Origin: Bacteroides sp.
Lineage (GTDB): Bacteria > Bacteroidota > Bacteroidia > Bacteroidales > Bacteroidaceae
Direction: 5' to 3'
Length of the DNA: 50,058 nt
Assembly (NCBI GenBank): GCA_019414665.1
Contig: DXLO01000018.1
Span: forward strand, 1 to 50,058
Shown here: piece by piece, positions 15,851 to 23,730 of the stretch
Layout: the number at the start of each line of letters is the position of its first letter
How positions within the stretch are numbered: position 1 is the stretch's first letter
The notes under the pieces: generated by a model
What the model saw: only the letters and a program-made list of their open reading frames with translations
What the model was told of the DNA's origin: nothing
Databases searched by the model: none
Made by a program: the position numbers and the translations under genes

Positions 15851-16420
15851 GCCCGGTTGCTCTATAAGTTGTGTCGGGTCGCTTGTGCGCGTTGCGCTCA
15901 TCAATCTTATAGAGTTTATAAAATCCCCTAAATTGCTTACGTTGGTAATCAATATCGCGAGCGTAAGAAGTTGGGAAGGCGTTACGGTATGAAGGAAAAG
16001 GGAAGTAAGCCGGGCTAAGCGGGTTTCATTGGGCTTGCGTACCAAATAGCCGCCTTTGTCCGTTACGTCGTAATAGTCTTCGCCCAATACTGCAACCGCT
16101 ACTACCTGCGCAAGTTTCCGGGCTTCCTGCGCTGCCATTTTCTTTGCGGTCTTGAAATAGTCTTCGTCGCCCAATTTGGTTTCGTCTATCGACATTTGCA
16201 GCCAAAGCGCGCTAAGTCGGTCAAGCGTTGCCAGCGTAGGCTCTTGAACCCGGAATACTTTCTTTTCGGTAATCTTTTCGCGTTTACGGAAGAAGCCCAA
16301 TAAGCCGGGCTTCCGGCGGGTATAGGTTACTTCAACGTCAAACGTTATGCCTTCGCCTATCATCTGCCTTAATTCGCTTTGTTCGCGTTCTAAGGCTTCT
16401 AACTTATCGTTGTAGTCCAT
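15848..16420 (-). CDS. Tail assembly chaperone, short form
   Basis: A 190-aa mostly helical protein just upstream of the tape measure gene and downstream of the major tail protein, the invariant place of siphovirus tail chaperones that coat the tape measure before the tube polymerises. The N-terminus is charged (MDYNDKLEALEREQSELRQM), then RRKPGLLGFFRKREKITEKK. The core is helical (LARLTSLFLHTVTPSQLLTL). A second, longer product is predicted by -1 frameshifting near its end (see 15633-15850). Assignment is by position, size and the overlapping downstream frame rather than a sequence motif. Confidence 0.75.
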   Translation of the reverse strand: MDYNDKLEALEREQSELRQMIGEGITFDVEVTYTRRKPGLLGFFRKREKITEKKVFRVQEPTLATLDRLSALWLQMSIDETKLGDEDYFKTAKKMAAQEARKLAQVVAVAVLGEDYYDVTDKGGYLVRKPNETRLARLTSLFLHTVTPSQLLTLAILITNVSNLGDFINSIRLMSATRTSDPTQLIEQPG

Positions 16421-16435
16421 TGTCTGAATATAAAA

Positions 16436-16466
16436 GAAGCCCCGAAAACAAAGTAAACGGGGCTTC
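16436..16466 (-). terminator. Terminator downstream of the major tail protein
   Basis: A perfect 9-bp stem (16436-16444 with 16458-16466, GAAGCCCCG/CGGGGCTTC) with a 13-nt loop, followed on the minus strand by TTTTA (16431-16435). It lies between the major tail gene and the chaperone gene. A partial terminator here would keep tail tube mRNA more abundant than the downstream tail genes. Confidence 0.65.
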
Positions 16467-16498
16467 CGGTTAATGAAAATGATGTTATCAATCCGGTA

Positions 16499-17023
16499 TT
16501 AAGAAGAAACGGAAGCCGTAGAAGCTGAAACTTTGCCTACTGCCATTTTCTTTAACCCCGAAGTAGTGGGTTTCATAACAGTTCCCGTAACCTCAATAAG
16601 AAGCAAGCCCTTTTTGCTGAACTCGCCGTTAATTTTGGCTACAAGTTTCATACGTGGAACTTGGAACTTCAAACCTTTCTTCGGAAGGATGATAATAGAT
16701 TCCTCTACGGTGTTTACCGCATCGGGATAACTCCAAACGTCGGAAGCTATTTCGCCCCCGAAAAGCCGTTTAAGTACGGGAAGGTCGGGGTTCATGATTG
16801 AGAAGGAAAAGGTTATTTTGCCCTGCTTCTCTACGGTTTCTACCGGGTCGTCTTCTTCCTCTGCGTAGAACTCGGTTACTTCCGGGTCTTCCTGCGACAT
16901 TTTGCAGGTATCTTCGTAGGTAAGTCCGAATGCCGTATAGCCCGTTTCGGTAAAGTTCAAAGCCGTAGGTTCTCCCACCTTACCCAAAATCTTGGAAAGA
17001 CCCAATGTTACTAATGTTGCCAT
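16499..17023 (-). CDS. Major tail (tube) protein
   Basis: A 174-aa beta-rich protein located between the tail completion genes and the tail chaperone. It has alternating strands (EKQGKITFSFSIMNPDLPVL, GLKFQVPRMKLVAKINGEFS, KGLLLIEVTGTVMKP) as in tube proteins of the siphovirus/T6SS Hcp-like fold. A terminator hairpin directly follows, as expected for a gene needed in high copy. It would stack as hexameric rings around the tape measure. The assignment rests on gene order and fold character. Confidence 0.78.
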   Translation of the reverse strand: MATLVTLGLSKILGKVGEPTALNFTETGYTAFGLTYEDTCKMSQEDPEVTEFYAEEEDDPVETVEKQGKITFSFSIMNPDLPVLKRLFGGEIASDVWSYPDAVNTVEESIIILPKKGLKFQVPRMKLVAKINGEFSKKGLLLIEVTGTVMKPTTSGLKKMAVGKVSASTASVSS

Positions 17024-17035
17024 ACTGATAAAAAT

Positions 17036-17452
17036 TTAATGAATATTCCAACTTATTCTAATGTTCCGGTAATGCTGGTTTACTTCAAGCTCTTTTATTA
17101 CGATGTCGCTCTCTATCCAATATTCGAGGTCTGCAATGTTTTGCGCGTCCAAATAGGCTACAAGCGCGTCGCCGATGGTTCGCAAGCGTTCCCTATCTGC
17201 CTTGCGCTGTTCTTTACCCTTAATCCGCAGCTTCAAATCATTCGCGTAAATATTCACGTTGGAAGTGCCCGTTTGCGGTTTGTCGTGCGTTACCGTAATG
17301 GTATTTATCACGATGTCTTCGGCTTCGCTGTCGTCCGGTCTTTCGCCTTGTGTGAAAACGCCGCCGTTTATAACAACTTTGCCGGAAGTGACCGCTTCCG
17401 AAACAATCTTAAAAAGAATGTCGTCCGTATCTATGCTGCTGCAATGTTTCAT
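17036..17452 (-). CDS. Tail terminator / completion-like protein
   Basis: A 138-aa protein with an N-terminal region containing VINGGVFTQGERPDDSEAED and strands carrying INTITVTHDKPQTGTSNVNI, then a helix (LRTIGDALVAYLDAQNI) and a final strand set (NIRISWNIH). Size, mixed alpha/beta pattern and position directly before the tail tube gene fit the gpU-like tail terminator family, which caps the tube and joins it to the head. It overlaps the next upstream gene by 4 nt. The specific family is inferred from synteny. Confidence 0.55.
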   Translation of the reverse strand: MKHCSSIDTDDILFKIVSEAVTSGKVVINGGVFTQGERPDDSEAEDIVINTITVTHDKPQTGTSNVNIYANDLKLRIKGKEQRKADRERLRTIGDALVAYLDAQNIADLEYWIESDIVIKELEVNQHYRNIRISWNIH

Positions 17453-17919
17453 TTGAAAGCGTCTTTAATGTTAGTAACTAAATCTGCAAGTTCCTTAGCT
17501 ATGGCTTTTTCGGCTTGTTTCTCGGCGGAAGTAAGAACATCGCGCCCTTTGCTTTCCACGTGAACGGCGTAGTTCATTCCGGCTACTACAACCAGCGTAT
17601 AACCGTCGGTATAGTTTTCGCCGATCTGCTGGGCTAAACGTTGTCCTTCGTGTACTCCGACGTGACCGCCCTTTACCGCTTCAAAGGCGATATTAACGGG
17701 CTTGCCGTCTTTGAAGACTACGTAGCCAATTGAAGACCGTAAGTTTCCGGTACGGTCTGTAAAACCGCGTTCCGGCGGTATGGTCTTCGCCATGCTTACG
17801 GCTTCTTCCCCTATACGGCAAAGGCTTTCTATTATCTGCCTTTCCACTTCAAGAAGGAAGGCTTTAAACATGCCGTCTATATCTCCCGTGAATTTCGCTT
17901 CTAAACCCATAGCCTGCAA
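17449..17919 (-). CDS. HK97 gp10-like head-tail joining protein
   Basis: A 156-aa protein with an N-terminal helix (FKAFLLEVERQIIESLCRIG), then TIPPERGFTDRTGNLRSSIG, a block typical of HK97 gp10-like proteins (T.NLR.SI.Y), strands with YTLVVVAGMNYAVHVESKG and a C-terminal lysine-rich helix. Members sit between connector and tail terminator genes, as here, and contribute to the neck. It overlaps both neighbours by a few nt (19 nt upstream), consistent with a tightly coupled neck operon. Confidence 0.75.
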   Translation of the reverse strand: MQAMGLEAKFTGDIDGMFKAFLLEVERQIIESLCRIGEEAVSMAKTIPPERGFTDRTGNLRSSIGYVVFKDGKPVNIAFEAVKGGHVGVHEGQRLAQQIGENYTDGYTLVVVAGMNYAVHVESKGRDVLTSAEKQAEKAIAKELADLVTNIKDAFK

Positions 17920-18296
17920 TGCAAACGCCCTTTATCGAATTTCAAGCACACGCCGGAAATCCTAATTATTCCCGAAATCTTAGCTTCTTCCATTGTTTCT
18001 TGGTTAAGCAACTGTGAAGGCTCTAACGGCTCATCCGCTACCGCTATTTCCATGCCTTCGGGTATGCGCTGCACGCCTTTAGGTATCTGTATTAGCGAAG
18101 CGAACGTAACAAACTTCCCGTTCGCGGCTTGTATCTGCGTACCCTTCCCGTTGGTTTCCTCGCGGCAAACGCTGTGTAGCGTCCATTCCGCGCCGGAAGC
18201 CTGCCAACTACCGTTAGCGTCCTGCACGGCTTCGCCGTTGCTTGTACGCTTGTATAGGTAATGCGGGTATTGTCTGCTTGCTACGTCCGTTACCAT
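17901..18296 (-). CDS. Head-tail neck protein (stopper-like)
   Basis: A 131-aa beta-rich protein (QYPHYLYKRTSNGEAVQDAN, EWTLHSVCREETNGKGTQIQ, KFVTFASLIQIPKGVQRIPE), ending in a basic strand. It lies between the connector-like gene and the gp10-like gene, the usual position of the head closure or stopper protein of siphophages. No motif allows a firm family name. It overlaps the upstream gene by 7 nt. Confidence 0.5.
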   Translation of the reverse strand: MVTDVASRQYPHYLYKRTSNGEAVQDANGSWQASGAEWTLHSVCREETNGKGTQIQAANGKFVTFASLIQIPKGVQRIPEGMEIAVADEPLEPSQLLNQETMEEAKISGIIRISGVCLKFDKGRLHCRLWV

Positions 18297-18601
18297 CTGT
18301 TACTTCTGTTTCTGACCTTCGGCGTAGTAACCGGGGTTATGCCCAATTCGCCGCAAGTCTGGTTATACCAAAACTTTATAGCTTCCCAGTTCCAACTTAC
18401 GGAATACCCCCCTTCGCTGACGTTGGCAAGTGGTATGATAGTCCCAAATTCGGCGCAAAGCGCACGTTTGGCGGTTACTACATCTACCGCTTCTTCCGGG
18501 TTGGGGATTGTATTCTGCTGGTTGGCTAAAATTAGCTCCACGTCCGCGCTTTCAATGTCGAAACGCACCGTAGTCCGGGTAAACCATTCTTTGTACGTCA
18601 T
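18290..18601 (-). CDS. Head-tail connector (adaptor-like) protein
   Basis: A 103-aa protein; the first 20 residues (MTYKEWFTRTTVRFDIESAD) are followed by VELILANQQNTIPNPEEAVD and helices that fit the short helical adaptor proteins (HK97 gp6-like) that attach to the portal. The gene follows the major capsid gene and precedes other neck genes. No strong signature, so the call relies on position, length and helical character. Confidence 0.5.
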   Translation of the reverse strand: MTYKEWFTRTTVRFDIESADVELILANQQNTIPNPEEAVDVVTAKRALCAEFGTIIPLANVSEGGYSVSWNWEAIKFWYNQTCGELGITPVTTPKVRNRSNRW

Positions 18602-18615
18602 AAGCTAAGTTATTA

Positions 18616-18643
18616 ACCGGAAAGACCGCTAAGCCTTTCCGGT
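18616..18643. terminator. Hairpin after the major capsid gene
   Basis: A perfect 9-bp stem (18616-18624 with 18635-18643, ACCGGAAAG/CTTTCCGGT) with a 10-nt loop directly follows the capsid stop codon. On the minus strand the sequence after it is A/T-rich but lacks a T-run, so it may be a partial terminator or an mRNA-stabilising 3' hairpin. Confidence 0.5.
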
Positions 18644-18648
18644 ATCGG

Positions 18649-19752
18649 TTAGTGATTCCATGTGTTGCTGTCGGTAGCCATCAACCAAGAACGAGAAGAA
18701 GAAAGCCACGCCGGGAAAGCGTTTGCGATACCCATAGTAACCTCTTCCAAAGGTTCTTCGTTAGCGAACTTCTTTATAAGGGTGTGACCGTTCAAAGCCT
18801 TAATCGCTACTGAACCTTTTACGTTCATGTCTGCGGGCTTCTTCCAGTAAGTTTGTCCCAATACTTTGCTTTCTGTGAACAGTACCACGTTCTCGGTAAA
18901 CGGGTTTCCGGTGTATCTGTCACCGTTGGGAAGTTCTACGGTAATATCTTGGTCAATCACAACAAGTTGCAAGCCCTTCAAGTAGGGAAGCGTTTTCATT
19001 GCGCTGTTTACTTGTTCAAGGCTTGGCGTTTGCTGGAGGTTCAAGGCGTTCACGGCGAAAGAAGCGCAGATTTTCTGTACTTCTGCGGTTTCCGCGAAAG
19101 TCGCGAACGTGTCAAGGGACATAAACGCGAATTTCAAAGATACGCCCTCTTTCTTCGCTGCCTTTACAACGTTCTTGAAGTCCTTAGATATAGGTTTCGC
19201 GGAAGCGGAAGTAGCCCAAGAAGCCGAGCCGGTTTGGAAGCCTAACTTTCTTTCGGCTGGGATTTGGTAATCTACATCGTATTCGCTGATTACTGAACCG
19301 TTGTTTTCGTTGGTAAGTGTAATCTTACCCAAAGAGATTTCCTGCAAAGCCATCCATTCCAAACGGGCGGCTACTGCCGTCCAGCAGAAATTAGTGTCTT
19401 CTGCCCATGCTTCAACCAATGCGCGAAGGTCGGGGTTCTGCGAAGTCATGGCTAACATTACTTCGTAGTCCGTAAGTTCGTCTTCGTTCTTGGTACGCTT
19501 TACGGCAATTTTCGGGATGTCCCCCTGCAAACGTGCAATCGCATCGCGGGTCTTTTTGTCAATTGTCGCCCCGCGTGCCACCAAGTCGGCGGCTATTTTA
19601 AGCCCTACCTGCGCTTCCAAAGCCTTCCATGTCAAGGTATAAGTTTCCTTCAACGGGAAAAGCGTAGGATAGTAGTAGGGCTTCAAATCGTAAGTATTAA
19701 TCACGGCTTGCATATCTTTCTCTACAAGACCGCGCATTAAAGTCTTAATCAT
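18649..19752 (-). CDS. Major capsid protein
   Basis: A 367-aa protein located between the decoration protein and connector genes. The N-terminus (MIKTLMRGLVEKDMQAVINT) leads into YYPTLFPLKETYTLTWKALE, a block seen in the capsid protein family of Bacteroides siphophages. Residues about 100-180 include WAEDTNFCWTAVAARLEWMA, and the centre has LVVIDQDITVELPNGDRYTG. Length and gene order suit an HK97-fold capsid protein without a fused scaffold; a separate scaffold-like gene lies two genes upstream. Abundance would be supported by the hairpin following the gene. Confidence 0.85.
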   Translation of the reverse strand: MIKTLMRGLVEKDMQAVINTYDLKPYYYPTLFPLKETYTLTWKALEAQVGLKIAADLVARGATIDKKTRDAIARLQGDIPKIAVKRTKNEDELTDYEVMLAMTSQNPDLRALVEAWAEDTNFCWTAVAARLEWMALQEISLGKITLTNENNGSVISEYDVDYQIPAERKLGFQTGSASWATSASAKPISKDFKNVVKAAKKEGVSLKFAFMSLDTFATFAETAEVQKICASFAVNALNLQQTPSLEQVNSAMKTLPYLKGLQLVVIDQDITVELPNGDRYTGNPFTENVVLFTESKVLGQTYWKKPADMNVKGSVAIKALNGHTLIKKFANEEPLEEVTMGIANAFPAWLSSSRSWLMATDSNTWNH

Positions 19753-19766
19753 AACTTAGAGCCCAA

Positions 19767-20354
19767 TTAAATTAAACTGATACCGGGTAAAGCGGCTTTA
19801 ATGTCGTCGCTTACTGCCGGGATAACACTCTCTTTGAACTGCCCGATAGTAACCGCTGTTACAAAGTGGTTATTAAGGGCTTCCACGTCGTAGCTGTCGC
19901 CCGTCATGGCTTTAGGCACGTACTTGAACGCGCTTGTAGTGTCCGCGCTTTCAGAGGCGGCAAGTACAAGGGCTGCGCCTGCTGTGGCGGCTTCTCCTAA
20001 AGTAGTGCCTACGTTGATGGTGTCGTAAAGCGTTTCCGACGTGTTGATAGATGTAATCTTGTAAGCCTTTGCGCCTACCTTCAACATGATAAAATCGCCT
20101 ACTTTGAAATGATGTCCTTTCGCCACCTTGTAGGCTTTTGTAGTGGCGGTAGCGTCTTCGGTAAGCCTTGCGGTCTTTACTACGTGGTAAAGCCCGGCAG
20201 CGTCTTTGCCGCCTAATGCCGTCCCTTCCTGCAAAATACCGCCCGCAACCAATTCGGAAGAGCAAACGGTAACGCCGTTAGGAATGTCCGCCAGCATGTG
20301 CGTACAAGCGTGTACTACACGTTTGTCCTGCTTTCTGTCTATCTTCAATCCCAT
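19767..20354 (-). CDS. Head decoration-like protein
   Basis: A 195-aa Ala/Thr/Gly-rich, beta-prone protein (AYKVAKGHHFKVGDFIMLKV, GAKAYKITSINTSETLYDTI) without charged coiled coil. It lies between the scaffold-like gene and the major capsid gene, where many siphophages encode a capsid decoration or head fibre protein. The SH3-like HFKVGDFIMLKVGAKAYKI segment fits a small beta-barrel that could sit on the capsid surface. Role inferred from position and composition. Confidence 0.6.
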   Translation of the reverse strand: MGLKIDRKQDKRVVHACTHMLADIPNGVTVCSSELVAGGILQEGTALGGKDAAGLYHVVKTARLTEDATATTKAYKVAKGHHFKVGDFIMLKVGAKAYKITSINTSETLYDTINVGTTLGEAATAGAALVLAASESADTTSAFKYVPKAMTGDSYDVEALNNHFVTAVTIGQFKESVIPAVSDDIKAALPGISLI

Positions 20355-20374
20355 TGTAAAGAATGAATTTACGG

Positions 20375-21085
20375 TTAAACTTCTTTGCCCGTTAAGGCTG
20401 TCTTACTCTCGGTTTGCGCTTTGATGTAGTCTGCTACGCCACTGCTTACGCCTTCTTTGTTCACGGCTCCAAAAATCGGCTTATCGTGTCCTTGCAGTCC
20501 TGCGTCTGCGCGTTCTTGCGCTAAGGCTGCGATGTCGCCTTTCGCTTCGGTCAAGTAGCTGTTGAAATCTTCGTCGCTCGCAAAGGTGTTAGCCCGGTCG
20601 AAGTTCTTTAACATCACGTCGCGGGTCTTTCCCTCAATCTTCGCGTTGTCCAATTCCGCTACAAATAGTTCACGTCGCGAAGCAGCCGCCTTATTTGCGT
20701 TAATCTCGGTAATGCTACTTTGCACGCCCGAAAGTTTTTCATCAATAAGTTTGCTGATCGCGTCAAGCGTTATCGCTCCGCCTGCTGGTGGCGTGGGGGG
20801 TGTCGGCGGTGTTTGCTTTCCCTTTTCCACGAAATCGTACTTTTCTTTCAGTCCGTTTTCGTAGGTTTGGTTCGCTTTGCTTATTTCCGCGTCTGCAACC
20901 TTACGCCAATCTGTTACGTACTGGCTAACTTTGTCGGCGGTAAGTTTATCTACAACTCCGTTAGCTTCTTCTATGGTAGCGACTTGTAAGCCGATAGCGG
21001 CTGCCAAATGCTGTAACCCGTCTTTGCGCACGCCTTGGAACTTTGCCACAAGTAGTGCTAAGATTTGTTCTTGTAATTCGTTCAT
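20375..21085 (-). CDS. Capsid scaffold-like protein
   Basis: A 236-aa protein with helical, charged N- and C-terminal parts joined by a proline linker (TPPTPPTPPAGG, about 92-103). The helical region with EISKANQTYENGLKEKYDFV and the final SGVADYIKAQTESKTALTGK are typical of scaffold proteins encoded just before capsid genes. It would guide procapsid assembly and then leave or be cleaved. It is the first gene of the capsid-tail operon, starting a few nt from a promoter/palindrome (21108-21133). Confidence 0.7.
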   Translation of the reverse strand: MNELQEQILALLVAKFQGVRKDGLQHLAAAIGLQVATIEEANGVVDKLTADKVSQYVTDWRKVADAEISKANQTYENGLKEKYDFVEKGKQTPPTPPTPPAGGAITLDAISKLIDEKLSGVQSSITEINANKAAASRRELFVAELDNAKIEGKTRDVMLKNFDRANTFASDEDFNSYLTEAKGDIAALAQERADAGLQGHDKPIFGAVNKEGVSSGVADYIKAQTESKTALTGKEV

Positions 21086-21107
21086 AAACTATTTTGTTAA
21101 ACCGAAG

Positions 21108-21133
21108 CAAAGGTAGCGTATTAAGGTAATACG
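21108..21133 (-). promoter_or_regulatory. Promoter with palindrome operator, site 2
   Basis: A -7-like box TACCTTTG on the minus strand (21108-21115) lies 1 nt from a perfect palindrome CGTATTA-AGG-TAATACG (21117-21133). The pair sits about 23 bp upstream of the scaffold gene start (21085) and should control the capsid-tail transcription unit. No TTG is present at -33. Confidence 0.6.
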
Positions 21134-21323
21134 GATTAAGAAATAGGAAGCAAACACTTCACCGAAACTTCCAATTTTGAAAAAGAGTAGGCGGTAAGAA
21201 ATAGGCGTATAAAACCGCCGCATTGCCTGTTCATTTGCCCGACATTGAAATTAATTAGCTTCTGCGTGTGTTTAGTAGTCGGTAATACGGACGCGCTTTA
21301 AATCGCTTCATTTCCCCTTTGCG

Positions 21324-21488
21324 TTTTTCTCTCGCGCACACCATTAAGAAGAAGAGAAAGATAATTATTAAATCATATCATTACATATCATATCAATGTT
21401 GTTTTCGGTTGTTTTCGCTTGTTTTTTCAACCCTTCGGTTGTTCCGGTTGAAAAATCAACCGCCCGGTTGTTTTCGGTTGTTTTGGCT
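21324..21488. repeat. Copy A of the iteron-like repeat (candidate replication or regulatory element)
   Basis: The segment 21379-21488 is nearly identical to 37463-37571 inside the initiator-like gene (one substitution and one small indel region over about 110 bp), and weaker similarity extends left to 21324. It holds repeats of TTGTTTTCGG at about 10-11 bp spacing, a 7-bp hairpin CGGTTGA-AAAA-TCAACCG and an AT-rich flank (TAATTATTAAATCATATC). Here it is non-coding. It lies in the 722-bp gap between the scaffold gene and the plus-strand cassette; apart from this repeat, site 2 and the candidate plus promoters I see nothing else in the gap. Confidence 0.75.
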
Positions 21489-21505
21489 AATTGTATATTT
21501 TTTGT

Positions 21506-21535
21506 TTGCAATGTGCTAATTATTTGATAACTTTG
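21506..21535 (+). promoter_or_regulatory. Candidate plus-strand promoter before the lipoprotein cassette
   Basis: TTG at 21506-21508 and TAACTTTG at 21528-21535, 19 nt apart, match the Bacteroidota -33/-7 pattern. The first gene starts about 270 nt downstream, which would give a long leader. A second TAnnTTTG box (TATATTTG, 21586-21593) lacks a good -33 element. Confidence 0.45.
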
Positions 21536-21807
21536 CGCTTGTTATCGGGGAGAAATCCGGTAATGAATGGAAAGCGTTAGGTCTTTATATTTGAAAATCG
21601 CCAAATTAACAAATAACGAAAAGAGCCTTTTAACGCGCTGGTGTCGTATATCTATGCTTGATATATCGGCTAAGCGCGGCTATACGGTTTATTTTCGTTG
21701 GGCGTTTGGCGATGCCTCAAATATGTAAACCTATATAGTCCGCGCTTTCTTTATGTAGTAAAGTGTAATATCTGCTTCGGGCGGTGGGTGCAAAGTTAGC
21801 AAATAAA

Positions 21808-22257
21808 ATGAAGAAGTTATTACTTTCCTTCCTACTACTTCCGGGTTTGTTGCTTTCCGGTTGTTCAAACTCAAACAATGAACCCGAAGAAGAACCAAAC
21901 TACCTTTCTACAACCGTCCGGGCTTCTGCCTTTTTTAGTGAAGTTGGGAGTATTGAACAACTGAATAGCGTTTATGTTGGGCGCACGTATTCTGTGAATT
22001 TTGCGCCGTTCTGTTTGTCTGACACTGAATTAATGAAAATTATAAACGGTTCTGTTGAAAAAGTTACCTACTACTTAAACACCCCCAACGTTGGAAATGA
22101 AGTAATCGGCGTTTCTACCACCCAGCCTTTTACTATCTCGTATTCTCCTAAGAAATCCGGGCAATGTACATTAAGCGTATCGTTTGACCTTTCAAGTAAA
22201 GACCATAACAAATGGGTTGAAGTTGAAAGTATTGTAGAAGTAATAGGCGCGGAATAA
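21808..22257 (+). CDS. Putative phage-encoded lipoprotein (cassette gene 1)
   Basis: I choose the ATG at 21808 (MKKLLLSFLLLPGLLLSGCS), which gives 149 aa with a classic lipoprotein signal: basic start, Leu-rich helix and lipobox LLSGC. After an acidic segment (NNEPEEEPN), which in Bacteroidetes can direct surface export, the mature part is beta-rich (VRASAFFSEVG, VYVGRTYSVNFAPF, CTLSVSFDLSS) and resembles an Ig-like domain. It opens a plus-strand cassette inserted among minus-strand head genes, the arrangement of lysogenic conversion 'moron' genes. A role at the cell surface, for example superinfection exclusion, is speculation. Confidence 0.75.
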   Translation: MKKLLLSFLLLPGLLLSGCSNSNNEPEEEPNYLSTTVRASAFFSEVGSIEQLNSVYVGRTYSVNFAPFCLSDTELMKIINGSVEKVTYYLNTPNVGNEVIGVSTTQPFTISYSPKKSGQCTLSVSFDLSSKDHNKWVEVESIVEVIGAE

Positions 22258-22508
22258 TGGAAGTAGAAGCTATTTTGGGCTTTGTTTTGCTTGTGTGCTT
22301 TGTGCTGGCTCTTTTCATTGTTCTTACGGCTCGTATAGCAAGCGCAAGGCGGAACAGAGCTAAAAGGAAAGAAAAAGCCGAAGAACTAACCCGTATCTAT
22401 GTTAATACTGCTATACAACGGTTGAAAATTTCCGGGCTTGAACGTCGAACGCGTTGGCTTGAGGAAGATAGTAATTCATCGAAAAAAGAAGAAGGCGAAT
22501 TAAAGTAA
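22257..22508 (+). CDS. Small single-pass membrane protein (cassette gene 2)
   Basis: An 83-aa protein with one N-terminal membrane helix (about residues 6-27, LGFVLLVCFVLALFIVLTAR) and a basic, then charged, cytoplasmic tail (RRNRAKRKEKAEELTR). Its start overlaps the lipoprotein stop (TAATG), so the two are translationally coupled and may work together at the envelope. No known family recognised. Confidence 0.6.
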   Translation: MEVEAILGFVLLVCFVLALFIVLTARIASARRNRAKRKEKAEELTRIYVNTAIQRLKISGLERRTRWLEEDSNSSKKEEGELK

Positions 22509-22655
22509 TACGTTTGAGTAATTTTTGCTATTGCTTTTTCCGGTTGGTAATTCTTGGTAACGTTTGGTTATGGTCGTACCATTTGGGACGGTAACGCCTG
22601 CTATTGCATGGCTGCTATTGTCCCTTTTTTGTGCCCCTGCCTTTGGTCTTCAATT

Positions 22656-22686
22656 TTGGTTATCTCGAAACTAAGGTTTACTTTTG
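22656..22686 (+). promoter_or_regulatory. Plus-strand promoter for cassette genes 3-6
   Basis: TTG at 22656-22658 and TACTTTTG at 22679-22686, separated by 20 nt, match the Bacteroidota consensus. The next start codon is at 22709. The 200-nt gap 22509-22708 holds no other coding sequence that I can support. Confidence 0.65.
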
Positions 22687-22708
22687 TGACTGATAAATAG
22701 TTATTTGT

Positions 22709-22930
22709 ATGGAAGAGAAACAAATCACACCGGAAGAAGCCTTCTTTAGTGCTAAGGCTAATTTAGAACTTGCTATAACGGCGCAACTGAAAGAATTTGC
22801 CGCCAAGTTCTGTACGTCCGTAATCTTCAAAGGTTGCGTAGAGGTACAACCGTATGTATCTGAAACGGGGAAGGTTATAGATACGCGTATTTCTCATGTA
22901 GAAGTAGAAACTAAATATAGTCAAGGATGA
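22709..22930 (+). CDS. Hypothetical protein (cassette gene 3)
   Basis: A 73-aa soluble protein with a helical first half (KQITPEEAFFSAKANLELAI, TAQLKEFAAKF) and a beta-prone second half (VIFKGCVEVQPYVSETGKVI). Good promoter upstream and a 4-nt ATGA overlap with the next gene. No family recognised. Confidence 0.55.
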   Translation: MEEKQITPEEAFFSAKANLELAITAQLKEFAAKFCTSVIFKGCVEVQPYVSETGKVIDTRISHVEVETKYSQG

Positions 22931-23418
22931 AGCATATAATAACACCTACTGCAACTTCCAACGCTGAAAAGAAGCAATATTTAAACGCTAACGGCTGGTC
23001 TGAACGTTTGGTTGCTGATAATTGGATAAATAATGCAGATGTGGAAGCCGGGCGCGTAAATATCGAATGGGGCGGGCTTCGTCTTGATGAAGCGTACAAC
23101 CGTTGTCGCTGGCAGATATTTAAAGGCGATTTTCTGCGTGTAATTAAGAAGCAACCACTTAACAGTATTTCTATGAACCCGCAGAACGGGGCTTTCTCTT
23201 TGGAATGGTTGGAAGGCGGTAAGGTTTACCGGGTATCTGGTAGTTTTGACGGTTACGGCTTTAGGGTAGGTATGGAATGGAAAGAAGAAAAACCCGGCGT
23301 TAATATCTCTTTGTCGAAGCCGGAGTATATTAAGGCGGTAAGGTTTCAAAAATGTGAAATCAATACGCCGGAACAATTTGTAGAACTATTTTATAACTCT
23401 TTTAAAAGGTATGGATGA
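22927..23418 (+). CDS. Hypothetical protein (cassette gene 4)
   Basis: A 163-aa protein. Notable segments: NGWSERLVADNWINNADVEA near the start, DEAYNRCRWQIFKGDFLRVI, a beta-prone middle (GKVYRVSGSFDGYGFRVGME) and a helical end (TPEQFVELFYNSFKRYG). No catalytic motif or known fold recognised. It overlaps both neighbours by 4-8 nt, so the four genes 22709-24012 are read as one unit. Confidence 0.5.
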   Translation: MKHIITPTATSNAEKKQYLNANGWSERLVADNWINNADVEAGRVNIEWGGLRLDEAYNRCRWQIFKGDFLRVIKKQPLNSISMNPQNGAFSLEWLEGGKVYRVSGSFDGYGFRVGMEWKEEKPGVNISLSKPEYIKAVRFQKCEINTPEQFVELFYNSFKRYG

Positions 23419-23719
23419 AAATATGAACGTAGAAGAATTGGCTAACGGTTTTGTTAATGCTTTTAGTGATATGGCTAAAGCTGCTTCCGAATTTGGGGAA
23501 GCATGTAATATAGTTACCGATAGTATTAAAAAGCAAGTAGTTTCCATTCAATTGGCTTATATAGAAAAACTGACTGATAAAGTTAATAAGGCTTGTTTTC
23601 TTACTCGCTGGTACTATACCCGCAAACTGTATAAGGAAATAGGCAAACTTGATGAATTAGTTTCTTCCTTTTATCCGTCTGTTCCCGGAACGCCCCAACC
23701 ATCCGAAGAACTGAATTAA
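23411..23719 (+). CDS. Hypothetical helical protein (cassette gene 5)
   Basis: A 102-aa helical protein (NVEELANGFVNAFSDMAKAA, IKKQVVSIQLAYIEKLTDKV, TRKLYKEIGKLDELVSSFYP) with a Pro-rich C-terminus. The start overlaps the previous gene by 8 nt. The composition suggests a small coiled-coil or scaffolding protein; no family recognised. Confidence 0.5.
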   Translation: MDENMNVEELANGFVNAFSDMAKAASEFGEACNIVTDSIKKQVVSIQLAYIEKLTDKVNKACFLTRWYYTRKLYKEIGKLDELVSSFYPSVPGTPQPSEELN

Positions 23720-23730
23720 AACACGTTGTT

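Noticed and set aside
20180..20200. AAAGCCCGGCA, similar to the VR boundary, within the decoration gene
   Set aside because: It matches only 11 bp, with no IMH block or adenine-rich partner, so it is chance rather than a fourth VR.
21370..21490. CRISPR-like direct repeats (TTGTTTTCGG units)
   Set aside because: The units are about 10 bp, directly adjacent and without spacers; this fits iterons, not CRISPR.
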